This document shows positions 1 to 11,606 of a DNA stretch of 64,000 nt, piece by piece. Source of the DNA: Micropterix aruncella (Eukaryota; Arthropoda; Insecta; Lepidoptera; Micropterigidae); contig OX155951.1 in the NCBI GenBank assembly GCA_944548615.1, positions 25,492,273 through 25,556,272 of the forward strand, written 5' to 3'. The notes beneath the pieces were generated by a model. The model saw only the letters and a program-made list of their open reading frames with translations. It did not search any database and was not told where the DNA came from. The first letter of the stretch is position 1; the number at the start of each line of letters is the position of its first letter. The translations under genes and the position numbers were made by a program.

Positions 1-22
1 CTTTCGCGATTTGAGGCGATTG

Positions 23-290
23 TGGTTTGGCTCTTACCCGTGGAGTATATCTTGGTTCGTCTATCACCTTTAGGCATTCAGAATCAATCAGAAAATCAAG
101 AAGTATTGCAAGGGGGGAGGGGGGCGATGCCAATGAGCGGATAAAACTTTTCGACGGTAGTAGGTTTGAGGAAGCCGGAGATAATTCTCACAGCATCGTT
201 CACAGCAGTGTCGACCATTTTGGCGTGTGTTGTCCATAGGTCCAGAGCTGTGGTTCTGAGCGTAGTTGAATTGGGTTTAGAGCCGGGCAA
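23..290 (-). pseudogene. LINE reverse transcriptase C-terminal remnant
   Basis: The minus frame gives STTLRTTALDL, VDTAVNDAVRIISGFLKPT and YPLIGIAP, the post-RT segment seen in many insect LINEs. It is cut off by the window edge or decays below position 95, and abuts the repeat block at 275-612. No catalytic motif is left. Confidence 0.65.
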
Positions 291-612
291 AGGATGCTGT
301 GGTCTGCGATAGATTCGGTAGACACCGTATCACCGCTATGTAAGGGAGAGGACCGCGCAAGCCACCTCGAACCTGTAACCAGACGGGAGACCGGAGTAAT
401 CTGCAACTGGAAATAAGGGCGCGAGTGTCAGCCCGCCGTGTGATTAACCTGGTTATCTCGCGGTAAGGCGTTGGCTTCTTGTGGGCGTGTGGCGTAACTA
501 GATGGTGGACTGTTTTTTTGTCCTAAGTCTTCTATGCTCACTTCACGGGAGACCGAACGATCTAACATCGTTAAAACTTCCTGAGGTGCGAGTTAACCCG
601 TTGTAGTTGGAA
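275..612 (+). repeat. 340-bp GC-richer repeat block, copy 1
   Basis: About 80 percent alike by eye to 7648-7986, starting at AGAGCCGGGCAAAGGA and ending at CCCGTTGTAGTTG in both. The anchors GGGAGAGGACCGCGCAAG, AAGTCTTCTA and TATCTCGCGGTAAGG occur in the same order. Function unknown; copy 2 lies inside an insertion with a target duplication, so it is part of a mobile element. Confidence 0.8.
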
Positions 613-1869
613 ATTCTAGTTGTAGCTGGGTTGGCTTCCCATGTACTTACGGTTAGTTTACTTACAATGCTATTTCTGGAACACACCTTCTGGAACACCG
701 GAATCAATTTTGAACCCGACAAATTTAATGCTAGTATTTTAAACGGATTATTATAAGAATACTTCTCACCCTTTCTCGATTCTCGAGATGTATATTTTCA
801 TATATATTTCGATTCTCAACATGTATGATTTCATATACATGTTTTCACATGTATATGAAATGAAATAAAACATCTCGCTCACATACTTCCAGTTCGTCCA
901 CTATTCATCAAATCTATTCGGCACCCAAGAAGCACATTCAGTCATGTTACCAGGTGTACGAATACACATGTTTTACCATCGTGCATATGGTTAATAAATC
1001 ACGCACATTGTGGAATAGGATCAAGATTGATCGTCTGCTGCGCGGCGTGGATGCAATTCAATTAGAAAGATCTTAGACAAATAAGAAGACCGATTGTTTA
1101 TCAATCAATGAGGCTGGCCAGCGCATACGCTGACGCTGCCCATAAATCCACACACGTAACAACAAATTTTTCCTCCCGTCTAAGTCGGATAGAGTTTTAC
1201 CATCAATCATCGCCGGTAAACCTTTTTGAAAGTAAGTTCGGCTATTAATCGAATCATCTCCGCTTTTCCATAATGCAAACAAGATTAGATTTATTCAATA
1301 AAGTATGAGATGAGGTGTTTATGCGTGGGAATCTAGTGAGAGAAGAATCTTATCTCAAACTCAATCAATCACGATAGAAAAATATGTATTTACTGACAGT
1401 ATTTGATTGCGATAAACTCTATAATCACTGAATGATTTCTGATACACTGAGTCTTTCAGGGAAGGTACGAGTATTAAAACAACAAAGTTACGTGGTTAGG
1501 TAAGTAATGACGTGAATGAGAAATAGCCGAGCATGCTATATAAAGAAAAATGGAATAAATAATATATTATTATTTACAAAATATAAATAACACTTTAAAT
1601 TTTAATAATTTATTAGTAATAAAGAATAACGTAATCGTTTTACAATAAAAAATAAACAACATTTTACATTTCTTATATTATATAAAATGTAGTATAAGAA
1701 TAAAAATAAAATCAGTTCAATTAATTTTTTTTTTAAAAATATATTCCGGCTGATCGCCATACACTCAACAATTTGTTTGACCGATTCTAATTTAGTTTTC
1801 AATATTAGTTAGGTAATTTTGATGAAATTTAAACTGTGAAGAACATCCATATACTCTTATGTAAAAACG
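613..1869. other. AT-rich non-coding, nothing recognised
   Basis: Short palindromic ATGTATATGAAA words at 785-860; otherwise no repeat partner or coding signal seen. Confidence 0.5.
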
Positions 1870-1945
1870 GGGACTGAGTTATTGGTAAAAAGATTTAAAA
1901 CGAATTTATCGCGTGAATTCTGTAGCCCCCGACGTAAGGTAGAAA
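1870..1945 (+). repeat. fragment of long-TIR MITE (AAACGAATTTACCGCGTG family)
   Basis: AACGAATTTATCGCGTGAAT and TGTAGC, then CCCGACGT, match the terminal repeat of the elements at 3478-3947 and 11097-11235. Only one end is recognisable. Confidence 0.5.
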
Positions 1946-2148
1946 ATGGTAGCCTATGGGATGACCTATCATTATTTATGAATATTTATAATAGTTTTTT
2001 ATATTAGGCCTTTGTAGGTTTAATGAAATATAATACTTTTTGATGAAAATTTGTAGTTTTGTGTACACTTGTAGGTTTTCAGTTAGTAAAAGGAAAAAGG
2101 TGAGTACCTTAGCCGAACGTTTCGGAGCCCGTGGCTCCTTCCAAAGCT

Positions 2149-2335
2149 AATTCAAATTTTCGAATGTTTCCAACATTTAAAATATGATATTATTAGGCTG
2201 CGTTCGTTATCAAAGAGCCATTAAATCAAAATAAAAATAAAAAACCTCCCTATGCACAATTAAATGAGAGAAGAAACTTCAATCTTAATTTCCGGCAGAG
2301 AAGTTGAATGTTGGAAACATTCGAAAATTTGAATT
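2149..2335. repeat. perfect 29-bp inverted repeat with 129-bp spacer
   Basis: 2149-2177 and 2307-2335 are exact reverse complements (core TCGAATGTTTCCAACATT). The spacer is AT-rich. It may be a foldback MITE; no target duplication is obvious outside the arms. Confidence 0.9.
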
Positions 2336-2429
2336 ATTTCGTTATGTCATCCTTCATTTATGAAAAGGCCTTTGCCGAAGTGATCAATGTGTTTTATTTT
2401 AGTTTTTTCGCTTTAATTTGTCTCAATTG

Positions 2430-2490
2430 GAGGCATTTTGTTCAATTGAGGCACTAGGCACTGAGGCACTGAGACATTGAGGCACTTTGT
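2430..2490 (+). repeat. short imperfect tandem of GAGGCACT
   Basis: The word GGCACT with a G/T-rich spacer recurs at least four times within about 50 bases. Simple-sequence type. Confidence 0.6.
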
Positions 2491-3229
2491 ACTAATTTTA
2501 TTTTACAAATGGAACCGTGCCTATCGCATGCTCTGTTTAGGTATAAGCAAGGGTGTGTTGATTTTCGTCTGATTTCATTAGTGGCGCGCAGCGGGGGGCG
2601 CGGCTGCTTCGCCCGGAACGGTTTAAAAATAGGCGGAATAGTTAATGAAATTCACTACAGAAAACCCGCCTCGATATTGCCCCCCTCTAAAACAATACGT
2701 CATAAATTACCGCGGTTTAAATAAGCTTAGTGGCGGATGCTGATTATACCCGTTCGTTTAATATTAGTGTGAATTTATAGATAGATAGCTATGTAGATGG
2801 GCTAGAAAGTGGCAATCGACGGGGGTATCGTCGCGTTTAATCTTTTGTTGAAGAGATGCAATGTAATAATTACATTCTAAATAATTAATTTCGGAATAAT
2901 TAATTAATGGATTTCTCTTAGAAAAGTATAATAATAAATAGTTGAAAAGACCATACGCCTAGAGTCTTTAAGCGGAGCCTAGTAAGCGGAATCCCCATCC
3001 TAAAGGTATTGCAAAAACTCTTTAATAAATCGCTGCAGAATGGAACCTTTGTAACCTTTGATGAAATGGTATTTTAATTGCTCTAATTTCCATATGAAGG
3101 TCATTTTGATATTTATAAATATCCCATACTTTTTCAATCGCAGTTTGAAGGCTATAACGCAGAGAGGTAAGGATTTGTTAAAATCGTGCAGATTTGCGGC
3201 ACGGCCGTATCAATGAATAACAAGCAAGT

Positions 3230-3320
3230 ATAGAATTAGTCAAAGTTTTATTGTTATATATTGTGATTGTTATATATAAACGCTGTTTGTTAACCGAATA
3301 AATAAAATAAAATGAAATGA
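3230..3320 (+). mobile_element. 90-bp 3' end of the same Jockey-like LINE family
   Basis: Shares ATTAGTCAAAGTTTTATTG and CGCTGTTTGTTAACCGAATA followed by an AATAAAATAA tail with the 3' ends at 13050 and 44934. Only the last part of the 3' UTR is present. Confidence 0.8.
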
Positions 3321-3477
3321 ATTAACATAATTCTTTCATTTTCTACAGAGCTGTAGCTGCAAGACTTACTGCAAAAAGCTCATCTTTTGTTCATGTTTAC
3401 GGTAAAAGCTAACATTTTTGTGTTTACTGTAAAAACGTAACGTTTTCAAAATCAGAATTAGTTGCTCCTTTTGATTT

Positions 3478-3947
3478 ATAAACGTGATCCTTATTATGAA
3501 ATCTAAGGCTCTCGCGGTTGTTTGACATTTTAAATAGGATACAACTAATACGAATTTACCGCGTGAAGTTTGTATAATCCGACATTTCGACGACGTGACG
3601 TTGCAGCCACCATTGTCTAGTCTAGGGTAGACTAAAGTACTGTCAAGCGTCATTCGTTGTTCTGCGGGTAGGCGGCAAACCGCTGCTTTTACTCCGCAAA
3701 TTATAACGGCGGTGTGGCGGTGGGTTTAGCACGCGCGATTTTTGAAAAACCTCTGTGCACACTCCTGTGTCACATTCTTGCGCACGGTGTGTCACTGTAT
3801 CCTGTGTCACGTCCATGCACTCGCCGATGGGCATTGAAAATATTTTAAGAAGAGGGTTCCACGTAGTAGAGAGTTTGTAGCCGTCGTCTCTGTAACGTCG
3901 GATGCTACAAACTTAACGCGACAAATTCGTTTTGTCCTATTTATGGT
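3478..3947. mobile_element. MITE with degenerate long terminal inverted repeats
   Basis: The left end TAAATAGGAT then ACGAATTTACCGCGTGAAG, then TTTGTATAATCCGAC, is mirrored at 3890-3945 (GTCGGATGCTACAAACTTAA, CGCGACAAATTCG, TCCTATTTA). The 330-bp interior is GC-richer; a minus frame there (3834-3643) ends RRYNLRSKSSG and may be a captured or chance peptide. Related ends occur at 11097 and 1870. Confidence 0.65.
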
Positions 3948-5682
3948 CCTATTATCAAATTTTTATTTAGCACCTATGTAATATTTACTAATTAGTAAGA
4001 TTCTTTTACTAATAGGGATGTAAAAATATTTTCCTCACATTGTTTTTATGTTTCTTGTAAGCTTAAAAAAGGCAACCGTTCACTTCCTGTTAAGTTTGCG
4101 ATTCTATAGTTAGCGATGGTCATCAATAGTGATGCAACTCGTCGAGGTCGGTTACCAATTAATGGGATTTCTTCAGCCTCCTTCCCATAATAACAATGTC
4201 ATGTAAAAATCTAAGATCGAAGATGTGTTCTATGCATCTACCTGAAAGGTAGTTAAAACTACGTCTAAAGTTTCCTTTGAAATATTTTCGATTGTAAGCG
4301 TAAGTATTCTTGCATTCATTTTCCGGATGCCTTCAAACTTCTTTCGAACGGAACCTTCAATCACTAGCCCCTCTGCGTGATCCTATTGCTTTACCACGAT
4401 GATCCTGAGGATTTATCCTTATTGGTTTCAAGATTGGCAAACGATGCACGATTTTTACAGATGTTTTGTTTTTCAAATTATATTCGACTTGACTAATTAA
4501 GAAAACATTTTTCTACGACCTCTCTTGAGAACTGCATATAAAATATTTATATGCTTTTCATAAAGGGATTTCACTTGGGATAAATTCAGGCAAGCAATTT
4601 CAATGACTTTAACATTTTATTTCGATAGCTTTAAAATCGGCCAAGACATTCTACTGTGACATATATATATAGACAAAAATACAGATAGACGGACAGACGA
4701 TGGACTCCCACCAATAGGGTTCCCTTTGTAAGCTTTAGTCTGAGCTCTTAAAACGAATGAAATATAAAGACAGCTCATGGTTTATTTTTTAAATGTAACA
4801 TCAATATTAAAGGCATTTGTTTTAGGCGCGAACTGAATACGTCAGACCGTCCGATTTGACTTATTGACGATAATAAATCAAACAGGGGCTTTTATTTGCT
4901 CTGGGTACCATCTGATATTATTAAGTACAAACTGTACCTACCTGCTGCTCTGCTCGCGCTGAAGGCTCTGTTTTGTTGAAAATCGGTTATGTTTTATTTT
5001 GCCTACTATTTCACAATAGTTTTGCTGCGGATGTACAAATAGCGCATAGCATAAAAAAAGATGTTAGGCGAGGCAGAGGATATATCTATATAATAAAAAA
5101 GCCTTAAGTGATGTAAAACAGTACATTTTATTAATATCTACTTCGGTGTAAGTGACTGATATAATAGATTTCATAATTAATCTAATTTAAAAAAAAGCCG
5201 ATTGTAAGATTTAAAATCTACCTTGCTGGAGTGATGCCCGTAATAAGGTAGAATTTCATTCATTGTTTTTAATTCGCTCTAATTTAGTTGGTAAGTGTAA
5301 CATAATGTAAAATTGTTATATATGGTTATAGTTATATAAAATTATATAATCATTTAATTACACAGATAATTATTTATATCGATATAAAGATTTTCGAAGA
5401 GCTTTATTGTAAACGACTTTTTTGGTCGCGGCAGCAAGAACAAGAAGGTAATGATTTATACTGGAGCTCACACGCGTACAAGCTACATAAGCAGGCAATA
5501 TCGATTTCAGAAATTTATTTGGGAAGCGGTTAATATTATAATTTTTTGAAATATGCAGTAACCTGAGACTTACTTAAATACTACTTTTCATCAATACTTA
5601 TTTTCTATACATCTCTAAAAGGAAAATCAGCTATTATTATACTATTGTTCGTGACCGTGGACCGGGATTAACGTGCGCATTT
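3948..5682. other. AT-rich non-coding, nothing recognised
   Basis: No frame above 60 codons and no repeat partner seen in the window. A short GACAGACGGACAGACG-like run is near 4690. Confidence 0.5.
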
Positions 5683-5725
5683 ATCGTTAAATAGCTGATA
5701 TATTAAATAGTGCTATCGTTAAATT

Positions 5726-5771
5726 GCAGCTATCGTTACATAGTGGATTTCCACTATTTAACGATAGCTGC
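5726..5771. repeat. near-perfect palindrome, 22-bp arms, 2-nt loop
   Basis: Arms 5726-5747 and 5750-5771 match at 21 of 22 positions (core GCAGCTATCGTTA and its complement). The word TATCGTTAAAT also occurs twice just upstream (5683-5725), so the block looks like decayed multi-copy hairpin DNA. Confidence 0.85.
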
Positions 5772-6805
5772 TATTTATAGCTGCTATTTATAACAAATAT
5801 TAATAGTAATATTTCTACTATTTTAGCCGTAAGTCATGTTAAAGAGAGACTTACATAACATTTTATTTACTGTTACATTCTGGGATGTTTCGTTATTAGT
5901 CTTTAAAGGTAAATTATTATTCCTTTTTAAAACGGTAAATATCCGTGATTGTGCCTCTATTCCGAGTGAAATGAGTTCAGTGATTCATGAGTTATTATAC
6001 CACCTACAGCCAAACAGACATACGTTGCATTTTATAATATGAAAGAAGGAAGGGAGACCGAATAGAAGTTTTTACAAAAATGTTTTCTTTTCAATTTTGA
6101 AGTCCAGTGCCTTAATCAATCCACATAGTTATTTTATTTTCCCAAGGCACCTGGCATCTCGTGGGGGCGGTTTTAATTTAATAAAATGATGTAAAACACA
6201 TTAATAACGCGGTCGGGAGGCGAACCAAAACACCGCGGAAAGGAGCCAACAGAGTCCAATTAAAAATGTTTCATTTCGCTTTGAATATCAAATCCGTATA
6301 CGCCCATCGAGAGAGAGAGATGCTGATTTCAATAAAGGCTCATCTCAGCTTACGGTGGCTTAATAAACACTGCTATTTAATTATTTTATTATTTGCCCCG
6401 TTTGTTTGATGTGCAGCTTTGATTATTTTCATTATGCAGATTTTTATTTTTTAACACCTTTAATTAGGTCCACCGCTATGTATATATGTAAGTAACCTGT
6501 AATGGAATCTAAGGAACCGAATTTCAACCACTTCTGATTGTCGTATCAATATGAAACTTGGCAATTATTTGTAGTTCGGATGACAATACGGTACGATCGA
6601 GCTGATCTGATGATGCAGGTGGAAGGTAGGCACAGGAACTGCATAAAGGAACAAAGTATCCGTGCCCTGTTTGGGCTTGTCGGAATTGTCTTGGGATATC
6701 CTCTGGCCATTTAAGATTTCCAGGCTCTGATGTTGGATCCGAACTCTATAACGGAACAACGTATCTATGCCGTGTTTGGGCTGTTTAGAATAGTCCTGAG
6801 ATATT

Positions 6806-7993
6806 GGGGAGCTAACGGGCCCATGATGAGTTGGCCACGATGACCCATGTGTTCAGTGTCGGTCACACTCACGGGTCAACACCCATCCGACGGCCTCCAC
6901 GCACGGGGTGCGAACCTGGGTAGGACTCTGACCAGCGAACCAGTTTCCCCTGGGAATCAAACCTCTGGCGCTCCTGGACGGTCTGCGCACCGTGCGGCGC
7001 AAGCCAATCGATTGTGCACTCCGACTAACAGTTAAGAGTTTCAAGGCGATAGGTGAGGGCAGCATACCCCGCCCACCGCCCGGGCAGTTATAACGACGAG
7101 GGTCGTCTTGTCTGCCCGGGATGTCGTGCTACGACAACCCTGCGCGTACCAGAAGGGTAGAACGCGCAGGGGGTGTAATAGGGTAAACCACCCCCCCCCG
7201 TACCGCCCCGAGAACCCATTTATTTATAATAAAATATATTTACAAAGTAAAAATTTACAAAATAATACTAAATTTACCATACAATAGAAAAAGAAAAAAA
7301 AAACAACAAATATCACAAATTTAGGGCCGGTAAGCGGGGTAGAGGACGCTCCAGAAACGATGATGGTGGAGGCGCACGGTCCGTGGGCAGGTCTCGGAGC
7401 AGCCACGGGGGGGAGGAATCCCTGGATCCTGCAAAGAACGAAACGCCCCTCGGGGCGGTAAAGAGACGTACACAAAGACGGGCACTTCGGGCTGGAAGTA
7501 GCCGCCGAATCACGCCACCAAGGAAGAAGACCAAGACTCCGACTAACAGTCGGGGGAGTCTGGAAACTGTATTGTTTCCTACAGAGCGGGGGTGGTTGCG
7601 TACCTTACGGCGACTGCTCTTGAAATTACCATTGGCCATCCGATCCCGGTTCAGAGCCGGGCAAAGGACGCCTTGGTCCGCGATAGATTCGGTATACACC
7701 GTTTCATCGCTTCGTAAGGGAGAGGACCGCGCAAGCGACCTCGAACTCGGAACCAATCGAGAGACCGGAGAAATCTGGTCACAATTGGAAGTAAGGGCGC
7801 GAGTGTCTCGAGCCGCCGGGTATTATTCCTGGCTATCTCGCGGTAAGGAGTTGGTCTCTTACGGGTTGTGGCGTAGCTAGACGTCGGATTGTTTTGTCCA
7901 AAGTCTTCTACGCTCACTGCAGGTCGATAGAACGACTAATCGTTAAAACGTCCTATGGTGACGGGCTCGCCCGTTGTAGTTGACAACTCAATA
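6806..7993. mobile_element. 1.19-kb retroelement-like insertion with 16-bp target-site duplication
   Basis: ATAGTCCTGAGATATT stands at 6790-6805 and again at about 7994-8009, the array sequence being continuous when one copy and the insert are removed. The length fits LINE/SINE target-primed integration. The insert has GC-rich ends, an AT-rich middle (7205-7320) and contains block copy 2 (7648-7986). The word CTCCGACTAACAGT occurs twice inside (7019 and 7536). The open frames at 7313-7756 (minus) and 7383-7880 (plus) overlap and show no domain I recognise; the plus frame has a basic TPPRKKTKTPTNS stretch. Confidence 0.8.
7648..7986 (+). repeat. 340-bp repeat block, copy 2
   Basis: Homologous to 275-612 as described there. 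It forms the right end of the insertion at 6806-7993, so its end at the GTTGTAGTTG word is probably an element terminus. Confidence 0.8.
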
Positions 7994-8345
7994 TATAGTC
8001 CTGAGATATTCTCTATCCCTGAATGGTTTCCAGGGTCTGAAGTTGGAGCGGGAAGGTAGGCACTGGAATTCTATAACCGAACAACGTATCTTAACCGTGT
8101 TTGGGCTTGTTGGAATGGGCTTAAGATGTACTCTGATCATGAATAGTTTTCAGGGTCTGATGATGGAGTCGGAAGGTAGGCACTGGAGCTATATAATATA
8201 ACAACGTATCTTAGCCGTGTTTGGGCTTGATGGAATCGTCTTGAAATTTACTCTGGTCATGAATGGTTACTAGTGCGTAAAAATGAAGCCGGACAGTTGT
8301 CACTGGGACTCTATAACTGGTACAATATGTTCTATTTAAATATTG

Positions 8346-9479
8346 GACTAAAAAGTCATACATAAAACGATAGATTAAAAAACTAAAAAACACACTATTA
8401 TAAGTACTGCACTACGAAGAAAATAATAATTAACCACTCTGTTCTCAATTTTTACCCCGTAAGGGACTTAGTGTAAGCCATGTTTATAATTATTTATATT
8501 ATTTGAGTGTTAAAGTGTGGGGCGGGGCGTCATTTATAACATTTGTTTAGGTACATAATATTATAATATTTTATAACGGTTTGCTTTTAAGATCGCTTAT
8601 ATTTTAGATCTCAGCAGCAAACGAAAATTAATGGTAGGGAAGGAAAAATAATAATCTTCGATTATACATTTCTTGTGAAATGTGAAATATGAATACATTT
8701 CTCGTTTCGTTTTAATTAATTTCTCATTTCTTTTCATTCTCCAATTTAATTGATTCCTCATTTTCTCGACACTGACATTTTTAAATCGGGAGGAATATGT
8801 ACTGGCAATTTAAGCATTTGCCTAAATTTCTCGCCAGTCGTCCTCTAGCATTGACTAGTCTTACCTTACGGCGATGTATCGCCATAAGGGTCTTCGAGAT
8901 TTCAGATAATCGGAAAATCAGCTGGCTTCCTTGACAGTCAATGACCTACTGTGCAATTGTATCACTTCACGAAGGCTTGCATTAGTCCGTCTTTTTGACT
9001 ATCCCTGGAGTGTTAAAAGGGAAAAAATGCGCAAATTGTAGTTCAACTTACCATCTGTTACTAAACATAGCATGGTTATTTATAATAAAATATAATACCG
9101 TATTAATTACTTATTTTTGTGTTTTAATGTTATTTTCAAAAATTTAGGACCTAACGGCAGAATATATTATGTGACACATAATTTAGTTTACGTTAGTACG
9201 AGTATGTACCGTTAATATTTACTGAAATTACAAATCCATTATTACCTCATCACCGTTGTATTACTTACAGAATTGTATCACCTATTGAATAATTTAAAAA
9301 CGTTATGGATTTCTTAGCATAAAAGACCTATTTACATAATAGCGAAATAAGTCAAATTGACAGTTGTCAGGATTCTGTTATTTTTGCAGGACGGCACGTG
9401 GTGACGATGGACATAATGATGTGTGCTACATTACCACGACACAAGGCGCAATTAAATAATTACTCATAAATCTATACCT
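8346..9479. other. non-coding, nothing recognised
   Basis: AT-rich with several imperfect ATTTCTCATTT words at 8690-8765. No gene or repeat partner seen. Confidence 0.5.
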
Positions 9480-10348
9480 ACATCATCACCATTTCAAAGC
9501 AAAACGCAATATAGAAGTATAACATTTTATAACAGATTGCCAGAAGGAATTAAATAGGTACCATCATATGCACAATTTAAAAAACAAATTTAAAGAATAT
9601 TGATTACAGAATAACGTCATAGATTTTCAAATTTTTTATATTTCTGATTTGACTATCATGAAACTGTATATTCTGAAATAAGGGCCATATTTTGAGATAG
9701 ATAGTAAAGAATTACACCTAGAAGGTGGGTTGAGCATGACAGACTTTCAGGAAAACATATTGTTGATGCTGAAGTTTGCCTGTGACTAATGATATTAGAC
9801 TATTTAATTTTTACTCCGATTGACAATTTATTTTACATTTTCCACACTGTTATGTATTAATTTGACATTTTAATTTAACTAATAATTGTATTTTTATTTG
9901 TATTCGCTTACAATTTAATTGTTTTTAAATCGTTATCACTGATTTCATATTTTTTACGGCTACAACCGACTACAACCTACATTATTTTCACAGTTGCTCT
10001 GTTTTTATTCCGTTTGGTATAGTATTTTACTTAGTCGACGGTATTATCTAAGCTTTTATTTGTATATCTGTGATTCGTTATATACTTTCATTAATTTTTT
10101 TGATTATTTTAACATATTTTATTTTGTTTTTTATTCCTTATATTATTGGCATACCTATCTGGTACATTTTATTTTTTATTTTTACTATTAATTCCATTCC
10201 TATTTGAATTTGTAATCGACTGATTCAGTTTAAAATATATATTTAAACATTTTTATTACTTACGAATATAGATATACCCTAGTTGATTAATTATAAATTC
10301 AATATCTGAAGGCTTGTTTTCTGAAATAAATAAACTTGAACTTGAACT
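9480..10348 (+). mobile_element. LINE 3' end with decayed RT C-terminus
   Basis: One plus frame at about 9508-9600 reads ITFYNRLPEGIK, stop, VPSYAQFKKQI, the C-terminal signature of CR1/Jockey-type RTs. The end is CTGAAATAAATAAACTTGAA followed by CTTGAAC, a typical short-repeat LINE tail. In-frame stops show it is dead. The AT-rich middle is 3' UTR-like. Confidence 0.7.
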
Positions 10349-10479
10349 ATGTACGATAAAAAAAGTCTTGCTACTTGCGTATTCTATACATCTCAAAAAT
10401 CTCTTATTTTCATTAATTTAATTTTAAAATTTGACAGGATGATAGGCAGCTCTGGGCCATTGTTACAAAAAAAGAAAAA

Positions 10480-10870
10480 TATCTAAAATGCGCGATGGCG
10501 GAATATATGTAAGGACCGTTCGGTATGTCCGGAGAAGGAATGTTTGACAGTACGGATAGCCAGAGCAACTCATTCCTAGAATGAACGCCAATCATGCTTC
10601 AACTCCGAGCCACTATAAAATTAAAGCGCATTGTAGATCAATCAACTCTCGCACGCGAGCCGGCGCAGTGCGGATGTCCAAACGGAGGCAGAACACGCAG
10701 CATTACAAGGGTCATTCTTTCTCGGTAAGCAGCGCCTTTTCGGGATTCCGCCCAGGTTCATATTTGAAGAGGGAATTTACGTTTAAGAATGGCTTTTAAT
10801 TAACGGTGGGCGGACGTTTCGACGCCCACGGCATCGCCGTCTACTGCGGACCTCATCTTCGGCAACATTC
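10480..10870. promoter_or_regulatory. unique GC-balanced block downstream of al (candidate conserved element)
   Basis: Unlike its AT-rich flanks, this stretch has mixed composition, no repeat relatives in the window, and a 72-codon plus frame (10581-10799) with basic composition and no recognised domain. It lies about 0.7 kb past the al stop. It could be a regulatory element or a small exon; I cannot decide. Confidence 0.2.
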
Positions 10871-11096
10871 TCGTACTAAAAAGTTACCTAATTTTGAAAG
10901 CGAGGAGTCAATGGAAGATTTTTCAATTGAATCAGTTCTCTTTATAGAGCTTTAAATAAATAAACTTATATACTTCTCAAATATTTTAATTTCGTAATAA
11001 TTCAGTTGTTATTGTTAACGTAATATCAATTTAATATCGTCGCAGAGAATCGTAAGAATACATTTGTTTAAAATTACATCATATTTTGTACTCGTT

Positions 11097-11235
11097 ATAA
11101 ATAGGATAAAATCCATTACCCGCGTGAATTTTGTAGCGCTCTACGTTTCGGTACACGTGGTAAATTCGTTTTATCCTATCTATAATGTCAAACAACCGCG
11201 ATAGTCTTCGATTTCATATTTTGTACACGTGTTTA
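11097..11235. mobile_element. short hairpin-like relative of the long-TIR MITE
   Basis: AATAGGATAAAATCC, CCGCGTGAATTTTGTAGCG, then the reverse GTGGTAAATTCGTTTTATCC and TATCTATAATGTCAAACAAC, matching the outer terminal region at 3478-3560 in reverse. It lies just beyond the al 3' UTR, or in it. Confidence 0.6.
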
Positions 11236-11286
11236 TTTTAAGTACGTTTTCTGGCAAGGACGTATAATTAATTAAAATAATTTATT
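11232..11286 (-). terminator. candidate poly(A) signals of aristaless
   Basis: AATAAA hexamers on the minus strand at 11286-11281 and 11237-11232, about 320 to 375 nt past the al stop. The second lies inside a MITE remnant. Position is plausible for a 3' UTR end but there is no transcript evidence, and such hexamers are common in AT-rich DNA. Confidence 0.25.
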
Positions 11287-11606
11287 ACTTAACGTTAATA
11301 AATTAATTACATTCTTAAACAATTTAAATTTACGTCTTTTTACCGTCGGGTTCTCGTTTTTGTGCACCTGGTCAATTATTAAAATATTGCATGAAAGACT
11401 GATAATACATAAAAACGAGAGCCTTTTTTAGAATCTATTTTAAACATCTACTTTAACGTCGTAATACTGATTTAACTTAGTAAATCTCGAGACCGTGGTA
11501 ATTGATTTCCGAAATATTATTGGACGGAATAATTACAGTATCTACAGGTTCCATGGACGGAATTATTTCATTATCACAATTATTAGTATGTATAGAGGCG
11601 CCACTT

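Larger units (their letters stand above)
6590..8345 (+). repeat. 120-bp tandem repeat array, interrupted by an insertion
   Basis: Unit marker GGAAGGTAGGCAC at 6621, 8051, 8171 and (diverged) 8291, and CGTGTTTGGGCTTG in each unit. Period exactly 120 bp in the right part. At least five units are recognisable. A 1.19-kb element (6806-7993) splits the array. No coding signal. Confidence 0.9.

Noticed and set aside
27..620. rRNA-like look of the GC-richer start of the window
   Set aside because: No rRNA signature matches; a similar block recurs inside a mobile insertion at 7648-7986, and the minus strand carries LINE peptide.
7383..7880. 165-codon plus frame with a basic stretch
   Set aside because: Runs through a repeat-bearing insertion, overlaps an equally long minus frame, and shows no domain; kept only as part of the mobile element.
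10581..10799. 72-codon basic frame downstream of al
   Set aside because: No domain, no splice or promoter support; composition bias alone can explain it.
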